Part shown: positions 43,022 to 50,896 of the stretch, in pieces
How positions within the stretch are numbered: position 1 is the first letter of the stretch
Layout of the letters: each line of letters opens with the position of its first letter
Origin: Streptomyces marokkonensis
Lineage (GTDB): Bacteria; Actinomycetota; Actinomycetes; Streptomycetales; Streptomycetaceae
Assembly: GCF_008312835.1 (NCBI RefSeq)
Contig: NZ_VSKS01000009.1
Location: forward strand, 1 to 64,000
Length of the DNA stretch: 64,000 bases
Reading direction: 5' to 3'
Program-made: the position numbers and the translations under genes
The notes under the pieces: generated by a model
Seen by the model: the letters and a program-made list of their open reading frames with translations, nothing else
What the model was told of the DNA's origin: nothing
Databases searched by the model: none

Positions 43022-43657
43022 GTGAACGACCTCCCCATCCGCATCCTGATCGCCGACGACCACCCGGTGGTGCGGGCCGGGCTGCGCGCGGTGCTGGAGA
43101 CCGAGCCCGGCTTCTCCATCGTCGCCGAGGCCGCCACCGCCGAGCGGGCGGTGGAACTCGCCGCGGCCGGCGGGACCGACGTCGTGCTGATGGACCTGCA
43201 GTTCGGCGGCGGCATGAACGGGTCGCAGGCCACCGCGGCCATCACCGCCCGCCCGGGCGCGCCCCGGGTGCTGATCGTCACCACGTACGACACCGACGCG
43301 GACACCCTCCCGGCCATCGAGGCCGGGGCCACCGGGTACCTGCTCAAGGACGCACCGCCGGAGGATCTGGCCGCCGCCGTACGCACCGCCGCCGCGGGAC
43401 GCACCACCCTCGCGCCGGCGGTCGCCGACCGGCTGATGAACCGCCTGCGCGCACCGCACACCTCGCTGACCCGGCGCGAGACGGAGGTGCTCACCCTGGT
43501 CGCCGAAGGGCTGTCGAACCAGCGCGTCAGCGAGCGGCTGCACCTCACCCAGGCCACGGTCAAGTCGCACCTGGCGCACATCTACGCCAAACTCGGCGTC
43601 GACTCGCGCACCGCCGCGGTCGCCGCGGCCCTGGGGCTCGGCATCATCCGCCGCTGA
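43022..43657 (+). CDS. NarL/LuxR family response regulator
   Basis: This 211-residue two-domain regulator has a receiver domain (acidic pair ADDH near residue 11-14, phosphoacceptor Asp58 in VLMDLQ, Lys in YLLKDAPPEDL) and a C-terminal LuxR-type helix-turn-helix (LTRRETEVLTLVAEGLSNQRVSERL..ATVKSHLAHIYAKLGV). It starts at GTG directly after the kinase stop codon and forms a cognate pair with it. The likely target is the divergent ABC transporter operon, by position only. Confidence 0.95.
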   Translation: MNDLPIRILIADDHPVVRAGLRAVLETEPGFSIVAEAATAERAVELAAAGGTDVVLMDLQFGGGMNGSQATAAITARPGAPRVLIVTTYDTDADTLPAIEAGATGYLLKDAPPEDLAAAVRTAAAGRTTLAPAVADRLMNRLRAPHTSLTRRETEVLTLVAEGLSNQRVSERLHLTQATVKSHLAHIYAKLGVDSRTAAVAAALGLGIIRR

Positions 43658-43707
43658 GGGACGATCCAGCGGGCGCCCCTCACTGGTCCGCCCGGGCGCC
43701 GAAGAAA

Positions 43708-43729
43708 GCTGTCGAAGCGCTTCGACAGC
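43708..43729. promoter_or_regulatory. LacI-type operator O1 (22-bp perfect palindrome)
   Basis: A perfect 22-bp palindrome with core TCGAAGCGCTTCGA, 101 bp upstream of the LacI gene start. The central CGCG-like dyad and half-site spacing fit LacI family operators. The same core recurs at three other places in the cluster. Confidence 0.8.
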
Positions 43730-43800
43730 CTATGGACACCCGTCATCCTCTGAGGCTACTGTCGAACCGTCCTCACCCGCCCTTGTACGTTCGCGCATTG

Positions 43801-43814
43801 TCGAAGCGCTTCAC
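43801..43814. promoter_or_regulatory. LacI-type operator O2
   Basis: TCGAAGCGCTTCAC lies 16 bp before the LacI gene start and forms part of a wider imperfect palindrome from TTGT to ACAA (43798-43816). Being next to the ribosome binding site, it suggests autorepression. Confidence 0.75.
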
Positions 43815-43830
43815 AACTGGGAGAACGTGG

Positions 43831-44844
43831 ATGGTCACCCTCGCCGAGGTCGCCCAGCACGCCGGAGTCTCGGCGAGCACGGTGAGCTATGTCCTCAGCG
43901 GCAAGCGGTCCATCTCCGCCACCACCCGGCAGCGGGTCGAGCGCAGCATCCGCGAGCTCGGGTACCACCCGAACGCCGGGGCCCGTGCCCTGGCCAGCAG
44001 CAGGTCCAACATCATCGCGCTGATGATCCCCCTGCGTACGGACATCTACGTGCCGGTGATGATGGAGATCGCCATCGCGGTGGCCACCACCGCCCGCACC
44101 CACGGGTACGACGTGCTGCTGCTCACCGGCGAGGAGGGCCCGGACGCGGTGCGCCGCGTCGCGGGCAGCGGACTCGCCGACGGCATGATCCTCATGGACG
44201 TCGAACTCGACGACGAGCGGCTGCCCCTGCTCCGCGAGACCGACCAGCCGGCGGTGCTGATCGGGCTGCCCGCCGACACCACCGGACTGACCTGCGTCGA
44301 CCTGGACTTCAGGGCCACCGGTGCGCTGTGCGTGGAGCACCTGGCCGAGCGGGGGCACCGGGACGTCGCCGTCATCGGCGAGGCCCCGGCGGTCTACGAA
44401 CGGCACACCGGCTTCGCCGAGCGCACCCTGGACGGACTGCGCACCCGCGCGCGGGAGCTGGGGCTGCGGCTGCTGCACCGGCCGTGCGAGGGCGGGTACG
44501 ACGCGATGGCCGTGACGCTGGCCCGGATCCTCGACGAACGTCCCGGCACCACCGGCTTCGTCGTGCAGAACGAGTCGGCGGTCGAACCGCTGCTGGCCCT
44601 GCTGCGGCAGCAGGGCCGTGCCGTGCCCGAGGACGTCTCCGTGGTCGCGATCTGCCCCGAGCAGGTCGCCGTCCAGGCCTCGGTGCGGCTGACGTCCGTC
44701 GCCATCCCGGCGCAGGAGATGGGCAGGCACGCCGTGGAACAGCTCGTCGCCAAGCTCGACGGGCGGGGCGGCGACGAGGTCGTCCTGCTCGCGCCCGAGC
44801 TGACCGTCCGGGCGAGCTCGGGCCCGGCACCCCTGCAGCCGTAA
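43831..44844 (+). CDS. LacI family transcriptional regulator of the sugar locus
   Basis: This 337-residue repressor has the N-terminal LacI helix-turn-helix and hinge (VTLAEVAQHAGVSASTVSYVLSGKRSISATTRQRVERSIRELGYHPNAGARALAS) in the usual order; a sugar-binding periplasmic-binding-protein-like domain follows with ADGMILMDVEL, LAERGHRDVAVIG and the VVAICPEQVA segment. I chose ATG 43831, with GGGAGAA eight bases upstream; an ATG at 43732 would place operator O2 inside the gene. Two operators precede it, and two more copies lie at the importer and GH3 promoters 13 kb away. The ligand is probably a xyloglucan oligosaccharide, by context. Confidence 0.93.
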   Translation: MVTLAEVAQHAGVSASTVSYVLSGKRSISATTRQRVERSIRELGYHPNAGARALASSRSNIIALMIPLRTDIYVPVMMEIAIAVATTARTHGYDVLLLTGEEGPDAVRRVAGSGLADGMILMDVELDDERLPLLRETDQPAVLIGLPADTTGLTCVDLDFRATGALCVEHLAERGHRDVAVIGEAPAVYERHTGFAERTLDGLRTRARELGLRLLHRPCEGGYDAMAVTLARILDERPGTTGFVVQNESAVEPLLALLRQQGRAVPEDVSVVAICPEQVAVQASVRLTSVAIPAQEMGRHAVEQLVAKLDGRGGDEVVLLAPELTVRASSGPAPLQP

Positions 44845-44861
44845 CCCCTGTTCCAGCGGGA

Positions 44862-44903
44862 CGGGGCGAGCCTGCCGGTCCGGTAACCGCAGGGCCCGCC
44901 CCG
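44862..44903. terminator. Hairpin between convergent LacI and dioxygenase genes
   Basis: An imperfect stem of about 13 bp (CGGGGCG-AGCCTGC with GCAGGGC-CGCCCCG) fills the 70-bp gap between convergent genes and may end both transcripts. Confidence 0.5.
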
Positions 44904-44914
44904 CCGGCGGCCTC

Positions 44915-45760
44915 CTACTCGCGGCGCCACAGGGCGGGAACGTTGGAGGGCTCCCAGCCCGTCATGGACGTGTGCGCCTGGAGGCAGCGGTATCCGGCGC
45001 CGCTGTGGGTGACCCTGTCGCCCGCGCGGTAGGCGCGGCCGGGCGCCCAGCTGCCGCTCGGCGGGTCGGTCGGCGGATCGGTGGGCGGGTCGGTGGGGTC
45101 GCCCTGCACATCGAGCACGAAGTCGAAGGTGGCTTCCTTGCCGCCGCCGACGCTGCGGACGTTCATCAGCAACGCCGGGTCGAAGATGGTGTCCGTGCTG
45201 TTGCGGGGCTCGCCCGGGAAGTACAGCTGGGTGGTCAGGACGGGCTCACCGGGTGCCTGGGCCTTGACATGAATGTGCCGGGTGCGGCCCGGGTAGAGGC
45301 CGGGCACGATCGTCCGCAGGGTGAAGGCGCCTGAGGCGTCGGTGAACTGGTGTCCGCGGAAGGTGTATCCGGCGTTGTCGTAGGCGCCCGCGTTGTCCGC
45401 CTGCCAGAAGTCGAGCAGGACCCCGCGCAGCGGGACGCAGTTCCGGCCGAAGACGTAGCCGCTGACGGTGAGCGGGGTGCCCGGGGTGCCCGGGGTCACC
45501 AGATTGGCGCGCAGTGGGGAGTTCGGCTTGAAGTAGGGGCCCTCCATCTGGGGAATCGTGGGGTCGTCGCCGTCGTCGCAGAACGGTGTCGGTGCGAGGT
45601 CCTGTCCCCGGGCGCCGGTGTCCCTGGCGAGGGCCACCGTGCCCGTGGCGATCAGCGGGGCGGCGGCACCGGCGGCGACGGCCGCTCTGAGCAGGCTCTT
45701 GCGGCTGATCGGGCGTCCGGCGCCGGACGCGTCGGGAGCGGGGGGCGGGGAGGGTGTCAT
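44915..45760 (-). CDS. Secreted intradiol dioxygenase with CBM5/12 domain
   Basis: This 281-residue protein has a Tat-like signal (RPISRKSLLRAAVAAGAAAPL), then an intradiol ring-cleavage dioxygenase domain (about 55-215). The Fe(III) ligands fit Tyr127 (NAGAYDN), Tyr156 (GLYPGRTRHIHVK), His162 and His164. A PTDPPTDPP linker (about 221-235) joins a CBM5/12-type domain (236-281, WAPGRAYRAGDRVTHSG). The same fusion is described from Streptomyces sp. SirexAA-E (SACTE_2871), which cleaves catechols and binds lignin-like polymers. It lies downstream of GH12 but behind a terminator, so it may be transcribed alone. Confidence 0.92.
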   Translation of the reverse strand: MTPSPPPAPDASGAGRPISRKSLLRAAVAAGAAAPLIATGTVALARDTGARGQDLAPTPFCDDGDDPTIPQMEGPYFKPNSPLRANLVTPGTPGTPLTVSGYVFGRNCVPLRGVLLDFWQADNAGAYDNAGYTFRGHQFTDASGAFTLRTIVPGLYPGRTRHIHVKAQAPGEPVLTTQLYFPGEPRNSTDTIFDPALLMNVRSVGGGKEATFDFVLDVQGDPTDPPTDPPTDPPSGSWAPGRAYRAGDRVTHSGAGYRCLQAHTSMTGWEPSNVPALWRRE

Positions 45761-45900
45761 GGCGGGTTCCTCGGGCTTCTCGGTGGGGGCGTGCCGGGTG
45801 AACGCCGGACAACGTAGCCGCGCCGGCGAGCGGCCGGGCAGCTCCCGTTCCGGCCCCTGTACGGCGTTATGGGAGGCGCGCGTCGCCGGGCAGGCCGAGG

Positions 45901-45929
45901 CCGCCCGCCCCGGGCCACGGGGCGGGCGG
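45901..45929 (-). terminator. Hairpin terminator after GH12 gene
   Basis: A perfect 11-bp stem CCGCCCGCCCC/GGGGCGGGCGG (45901-45911 with 45919-45929) starts 16 nt after the GH12 stop, between GH12 and the dioxygenase gene. Confidence 0.75.
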
Positions 45930-45945
45930 TGAGCCGGCGCGGTGT

Positions 45946-46659
45946 CTAACCGCCCGACACGGTCAGGCTGTTGGTACGGAAGTCCAGCCCGCCCGAGGAC
46001 GAGGTGATCTCGAAGCCGAACTGCACGTCGCCGATGGTCTCGTTGCCCATCCAGCCCTTGGTGTCCTTGATCCACTTCAGGACCGGGAGGATGTCGACGG
46101 TGCCGGAGTCCGAGTCCGAGGTACGCAGGAACGAGAAGACCTCGTTGGCGCCGTTGTTCCCCTTGTGGACGTTCCAGGTGTGGCCGCCGAGACTCACCGT
46201 GCCCTGCGGGGTACCGAGCGGGCCGACGGCGCCGTTGTGGTTGACCCAGAGCATGATCTCGTAGTCGTGGTCCGTGTCCCAGATGTCGTACGAGGTGTTG
46301 TACGCGCCCGAGGACGGGACGGTGACGTTGTAACTGCTGGTGAGCGAACCGAGGGAGGTGATCGACTTGTTGATCACCTTCTTGGCGTTCGGGTAGGACT
46401 TGATGCCGCCCGTGTTCGGGTGGTCGGCCCACACGCCCCAGTCGGTGCCGGAGTTGGCCCAGACGCACTGGGCGCCGGCGCCGGAGCCCCAGATGTTGTT
46501 GTAGAGCGTGTAGCCGTTCAGGCTCGTGTTGCCCCACTGGTCGCAGGAGCTCCAGACGGCGGCGTGCGCGGGGGCGGAGGCCAGGCCGGCCGTCACGCCG
46601 AGCGCGAGGGCGGGGGCCAGCAGGGCCTTGGTGGTCCTGCGCAAGGTGCTGGGTGCCAT
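45946..46659 (-). CDS. Secreted GH12 endo-beta-1,4-glucanase / xyloglucanase
   Basis: This 237-residue enzyme has a Sec signal peptide ending APAHA-AV (about residue 33) and a single GH12 jelly-roll domain: YTLYNNIWGSGAGAQC, WGVWADHPNTGGIKSYPN, the nucleophile Glu134 in YEIMLWVN and the acid/base Glu217 in FGFEITS. There is no cellulose-binding module, unlike many Streptomyces GH12 cellulases. Family members act on cellulose or xyloglucan; the neighbouring GH74 and side-chain enzymes favour xyloglucan. The gene follows GH95 by 35 bp and ends the operon at a hairpin. Confidence 0.93.
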   Translation of the reverse strand: MAPSTLRRTTKALLAPALALGVTAGLASAPAHAAVWSSCDQWGNTSLNGYTLYNNIWGSGAGAQCVWANSGTDWGVWADHPNTGGIKSYPNAKKVINKSITSLGSLTSSYNVTVPSSGAYNTSYDIWDTDHDYEIMLWVNHNGAVGPLGTPQGTVSLGGHTWNVHKGNNGANEVFSFLRTSDSDSGTVDILPVLKWIKDTKGWMGNETIGDVQFGFEITSSSGGLDFRTNSLTVSGG

Positions 46660-46694
46660 GGTGTTCCTTCCATGGGTGGGGGGAATTGCGGGAG

Positions 46695-48914
46695 TCACCG
46701 CGTCTTCAGCGCGAGGACGCGGTCCTCTCCGGCGACCAGGTCGAGCGGCTCGGCGCCGGCGGAAGTCCACAGGTGGATGCGGTGGGTCCGGGTCGGCCGG
46801 ACGACGGCGGTGGCACCGTCCGGGGACCAGGTGAGGTCGACACCGGCGCCGAACCGGGTGCGGATCCCGCACAGTTGCCCGCTCGGCAGGGCCGGGGGCG
46901 GGGCCGGCAGCAGCACCAGCCGGTCGGGCGTGGACTGCACGAGCGCCTCGATCAGCACGGCGGGCAGGGTGTGCGCGGCGTCGGCGTTGTAGACGTCGCG
47001 GCGCGGGTAGTGCGCACTCATGAGGGAGGCGTGGAAGAAGTCGCCGTCGAGGACCTGGCCGAGTGCGTGGGCGACCCGCTCGCCGTCCCGGAGGCGGGCC
47101 GCGATCAGCGCGTGGTGCAGATGCCCGTGGGCGGAGTCGTTCTCGGCGCCGCGCAGTTCGAGGGCGCGGTGGGCGGCGGCGGCCAGCTCCGGGGTGTCGT
47201 AGGGGGTGATCTCGTCCAGCGGCCAGACGCCGTAGAGGTGGCTGAGGTGGCGGTGGTCGTAGGAGTCGTCCAGGCCGGGCCACGCCCATTCGGCGAGCGC
47301 GCCGTCGGCGTTGATCCGGTGCGGCGGGAGCCGCTCGGCGAGGCTCCGCCAGCGGTCGGCGTGCTCGGGGTGGTACGCGGCGGCGGTCAGCAGGGCGTGG
47401 CGGGCGGCGGAGAGGTCCATGGCCGCGTTGAGCGCGCCCCAGCTCGCGTTGGCGGGCCGGTTCTCGGGCGAGTAGGAGGGGACGACGACGAGCGGGCCGT
47501 CGGGGCCGGGGCCGGTCCGGGTGAGGAAGTCCTCGTAGAAGAGGGCGACTTCGGCGAGCGCGGCGGCGGTGCGGGGGTCCTGTTCGCCGCGTGTCTCGTC
47601 GTGGTCGACGAGCGGCTTGAGCAGCCAGTCCGCGCCCGCCGTCCACAGGTGGAGGGGGTATTCGCGGCTGAAGTGGTAGGAGTGCCCCGACTCGCCGTCG
47701 GTGTGCGCGGGCGCGACCACGCCCCGGGTTCCGAAGACCGCCCGGGCGTTGTCCCGCCAGTCCGGCAACTGGCGCCGGATCAGGGCGGCCAGCGCCCCGG
47801 TCACCTCGGGGAGGGCCGCGGCGGCCGCGGAGGCGGTCTGCAGGTTGAGGTTGGCGTCGTTGGTGAAGGCTCCGGACCATGCGGTGTCCCAGTCACCGGT
47901 CCACAGCCCGGTGAGCCGGGGCGGGCACAGACCGCTGGACGACAGCAGGTGGTAGCGGCCGGCGGCGAAGAGCCGTTCGAGCAGGGCGGCGCTGCGTGGG
48001 CGGGCGAGCAGCTCGGAGCCCGGCAGTTCACGTTCGTGCGGGTCGGCGGCCAGATCGAGGGTGACGCGCGCGTAGGCCGTGCGGTGGAGGGGGAGGTGCC
48101 GGGCGAGGAGGTCGTCGTAGGCGCGTCGGCCGTCGTCGAGCAGATCGCGCAGCGCGCGGCCCTCGGCGGCCACGTCCGCCTCCCCGGTGTGCCGTCGCAC
48201 CCGGGTGAGGAGCAGCACCGACCGCGCGCCCGCGATGCGCACGCCCGGCGGCGCGAGGGTCACCGCGCCGCCGGTCACGGCGACCAGGGTGACGCCCGTG
48301 TAGGCGCGGTCGGTGCCCGGGTAGCGGGCGCGCAGGCTCAGCAGCGCGCCCTCGGGGGTGAGGACGGCTCCGTGACCGACGCCCAGTCCGGTGGGGGCGC
48401 CGGGAAGCCGGTGGTCCAGGGCGATGCCGAGGGTGAGTCCCGGTCCTGTGACGTGCTGGACGACCACGTCGTCGGCGCGCGAGACGAAGACGCGGCTGGT
48501 CCAGCCGGCGCGGGACGCCTCCGCGACGCCGGTGGCGAAGTCGACCGTACGGCGGTATCCCGTCCGGTCGCCGGCGCCGTCCGGGCGGCCCAGGCGGATC
48601 TGGAAGGCCGGGTGGAAGGGCCGCACCCACTGCAGGGGGCGCCCGTCGGTGAAGTCCTCGGCGGCGGTCGCGTCGCCGGCGAGCAGCCGGTCCTGGAGGC
48701 CGGCGAGCCCGTCGGCCAGGCGGGGCGGCAGGCGGTGCCGGCCGTCGCCGTCGCCGTTCGGGCGGACCAGGGTGTGATGGGTGACGACGGTCCGGTCGTC
48801 GTCCGGATCGCCGAACACCAGGGCGCCGTGGTGGCCGTTGCCGCTGAGGAAGGCGTCCTCCCAGCGGGCGGCCGGCCGCGGCTCCCAGGTTCCGTGGACG
48901 GGCGCGGCGCTCAT
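46695..48914 (-). CDS. GH95 alpha-L-fucosidase / L-galactosidase
   Basis: This 739-residue protein shows the GH95 layout. An N-terminal beta-domain opens with WEDAFLSGNGHHGALVFG; an (alpha/alpha)6 catalytic barrel includes GLWTGDWDTAWSGAF, TNDANLNLQ (with the N-x-N pair) and SYSPENRPANASWG; a C-terminal beta-domain follows. Family members invert alpha-1,2-fucosides or alpha-L-galactosides, as on fucosylated xyloglucan. The usual MNYW motif after N-x-N is replaced by LQTASA, so specificity may differ. There is no signal peptide, hence a cytoplasmic role on imported oligosaccharides. The ATG overlaps the GH42 stop (ATGA). Confidence 0.88.
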   Translation of the reverse strand: MSAAPVHGTWEPRPAARWEDAFLSGNGHHGALVFGDPDDDRTVVTHHTLVRPNGDGDGRHRLPPRLADGLAGLQDRLLAGDATAAEDFTDGRPLQWVRPFHPAFQIRLGRPDGAGDRTGYRRTVDFATGVAEASRAGWTSRVFVSRADDVVVQHVTGPGLTLGIALDHRLPGAPTGLGVGHGAVLTPEGALLSLRARYPGTDRAYTGVTLVAVTGGAVTLAPPGVRIAGARSVLLLTRVRRHTGEADVAAEGRALRDLLDDGRRAYDDLLARHLPLHRTAYARVTLDLAADPHERELPGSELLARPRSAALLERLFAAGRYHLLSSSGLCPPRLTGLWTGDWDTAWSGAFTNDANLNLQTASAAAAALPEVTGALAALIRRQLPDWRDNARAVFGTRGVVAPAHTDGESGHSYHFSREYPLHLWTAGADWLLKPLVDHDETRGEQDPRTAAALAEVALFYEDFLTRTGPGPDGPLVVVPSYSPENRPANASWGALNAAMDLSAARHALLTAAAYHPEHADRWRSLAERLPPHRINADGALAEWAWPGLDDSYDHRHLSHLYGVWPLDEITPYDTPELAAAAHRALELRGAENDSAHGHLHHALIAARLRDGERVAHALGQVLDGDFFHASLMSAHYPRRDVYNADAAHTLPAVLIEALVQSTPDRLVLLPAPPPALPSGQLCGIRTRFGAGVDLTWSPDGATAVVRPTRTHRIHLWTSAGAEPLDLVAGEDRVLALKTR

Positions 48915-50896
48915 GACGCCAGCACCGCCACGCCGTAGCGGCCGAGGGTGATCCGGTCGGTCGCGGTCGTGTCCGTGAGGAGGTCGCGGTGGCTGCCCGG
49001 GACGTCCACGGTGACCGGCTCACGGCCGTGGTTGAGCAGGAACAGCAGCTCACCGCGGCGCACCGCCTCGACGCCTTCCGGCAGCCCGTCGAGCACCGGC
49101 CGTACCTCCGCGCCCTCGGCGACGCGGGTCAGCAGCGCGCGCAGCGCCTCCGGCTCGGGGAGCGTCGAGACGTACCAGGCACGGCCCTTGCGCAGCACGG
49201 CGGGCAGTCCGTCGAGTTCCCCGCCCTCGTAGGGGACGGTCTCGTCGGCGGTGCCGTCGGGCTCGAGTTCCTCGGACCACAGGGTGCCGCGCAGGCCGCC
49301 CCCGTACCCGGCGGTCTCCCCCGGCTCCAGCGGCCACCACTCGTGCAGGGTGCGGATGCCGAAGAGTTCGCGCAGCCGGGCGTCCATGCCGCCGGGCCGC
49401 ACCCGGTCGTCCTGGTCGGCGACGCCGGTGAGGAACCCGCAGACGAGGGTGCCGCCGCCGCGCACGTACGCCAGGAGGTTGTCGACGGCCGTGTCCGTGA
49501 GGAGGTAGAGCTGCGGGACGACGACCAGCCGGTAGCGGGACAGGTCGTGTGCGGGGTGGGCGAAGTCGGTGGCGAGGTGGGCCTGCCACAACGCCCGGTG
49601 CCAGGCGGCGAGGACCTGCGGGTAGTCGACCGCGAGGGACGGGCGGCCCTCCTGGTCGCCCGCCCACCAGGAGTGCCAGTCGTGCAGCACGGCGACGTCG
49701 GCGTGCGGGCGGGTCCCGGTGACGTGCGGGGCGATCCGGGCCAGGTCCGCGCCGAGCCGCTCGACCTCCCGGTACGTCCGTCCCTGCTCGCCCGCGTGGC
49801 CGACCATCCCGGAGTGGAACTTCTCCGCGCCCTGCCGGGACTGGCGCCACTGGAAGTAGCAGACGGCGTCGGCGCCGCGGGCGACGGCCTGGAGCGACCA
49901 CAGACGGTTGAGGCCGCGCGGCTTGGGGTGGTTCACCCCGCGCCAGTTGACCGGCCCGGCCGCCTGCTCCATGAGCATCCACGGGCCGCGGGCCTGGGAG
50001 CGGGTCATGTCCTGCACCAGCGCCCCGCTCTGGGCGCCGAGGGGGTCGCGCGGGTCGGGGTAGAGGTCGACGGAGACGACGTCCTCCTCCTCGGCCCAGC
50101 GCCAGGCGTCCTGGCCGGCCCACAGCGGCATGAAGTTGGTGGTGACCGGGAGACGGGGGCTGTGCCGGCGGACGATGTCGCGTTCGGCGGTGTAGCACTC
50201 CAGGAGCATGTCGGACGTGAAGCGCTTGAAGTCGAGCACCTGGGTGGGGTTCTTCCGGTAGTGCGCGTGCCGGGGCGGCAGCACCTCGGCCCAGTCGCCG
50301 TAGCCCTGGCTCCAGAAGGCGGTGCCCCAGGCGGTGTTGAGCGCGTCGAGGGTGCCGTAGCGGTGGCGCAGCCAGGTGCGGAAGCGGGCGGCGGCCTCGT
50401 CGCCCCAGTCGTAGGTGCAGTACTCGTTGTTGATGTGCCACAGCCTGAGAGCCGGGTGGCCGCCGTAGCGGGCGGCCAGGTCCTCGGTGATGGCGGCGGC
50501 GTAGCGGCGGTAGGTGGCGCTGGAGTGCGAGAAGTGCTGGCGTCCGCCCCACCACTCGGTGCGGCCGTCCTCGTCGCGGGGCAGGGTGTCGGGGTGGAGG
50601 TGGCCCATCCAGGGCGGCGGGGAGGCGGTCGGGGTGGCGAGGACGACGGAGACGCCGTTCTCGTGCATCAGGTCCATCAGCCGGTCAAGCCAGCCGAAGT
50701 CCCGCTCGCCCGGGCGGGGTTCGAGCTTCGCCCAGGAGAAGACGCCGAGGGTGACGGAGTTGACGCCGGCCTGCTTCATCAGGCGGACGTCCTCGTGCCA
50801 GACCTCCTCGGGCCACTGCTCCGGGTTGTAGTCGCCGCCGTAGAGGATGCGGCCGCGGGTGGCGTCGGCGAGCGTGGGTCCTTCGCGCCGCGGCAT
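48911..50896 (-). CDS. GH42 beta-galactosidase
   Basis: This 661-residue enzyme has the GH42 TIM barrel opening ILYGGDYNPEQWPEEVWHEDVRLMKQAGVNSVTL, the acid/base Glu158 in WHINNEY and the nucleophile Glu310 in WMLMEQAAG. Trimerisation and C-terminal beta-domains follow. No signal peptide is seen, so it should act in the cytoplasm, removing galactose from imported oligosaccharides. The start ATG shares one base with the GH74 stop (TGATG), and its own stop overlaps GH95, so GH74-GH42-GH95 are tightly coupled. Confidence 0.95.
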   Translation of the reverse strand: MPRREGPTLADATRGRILYGGDYNPEQWPEEVWHEDVRLMKQAGVNSVTLGVFSWAKLEPRPGERDFGWLDRLMDLMHENGVSVVLATPTASPPPWMGHLHPDTLPRDEDGRTEWWGGRQHFSHSSATYRRYAAAITEDLAARYGGHPALRLWHINNEYCTYDWGDEAAARFRTWLRHRYGTLDALNTAWGTAFWSQGYGDWAEVLPPRHAHYRKNPTQVLDFKRFTSDMLLECYTAERDIVRRHSPRLPVTTNFMPLWAGQDAWRWAEEEDVVSVDLYPDPRDPLGAQSGALVQDMTRSQARGPWMLMEQAAGPVNWRGVNHPKPRGLNRLWSLQAVARGADAVCYFQWRQSRQGAEKFHSGMVGHAGEQGRTYREVERLGADLARIAPHVTGTRPHADVAVLHDWHSWWAGDQEGRPSLAVDYPQVLAAWHRALWQAHLATDFAHPAHDLSRYRLVVVPQLYLLTDTAVDNLLAYVRGGGTLVCGFLTGVADQDDRVRPGGMDARLRELFGIRTLHEWWPLEPGETAGYGGGLRGTLWSEELEPDGTADETVPYEGGELDGLPAVLRKGRAWYVSTLPEPEALRALLTRVAEGAEVRPVLDGLPEGVEAVRRGELLFLLNHGREPVTVDVPGSHRDLLTDTTATDRITLGRYGVAVLAS

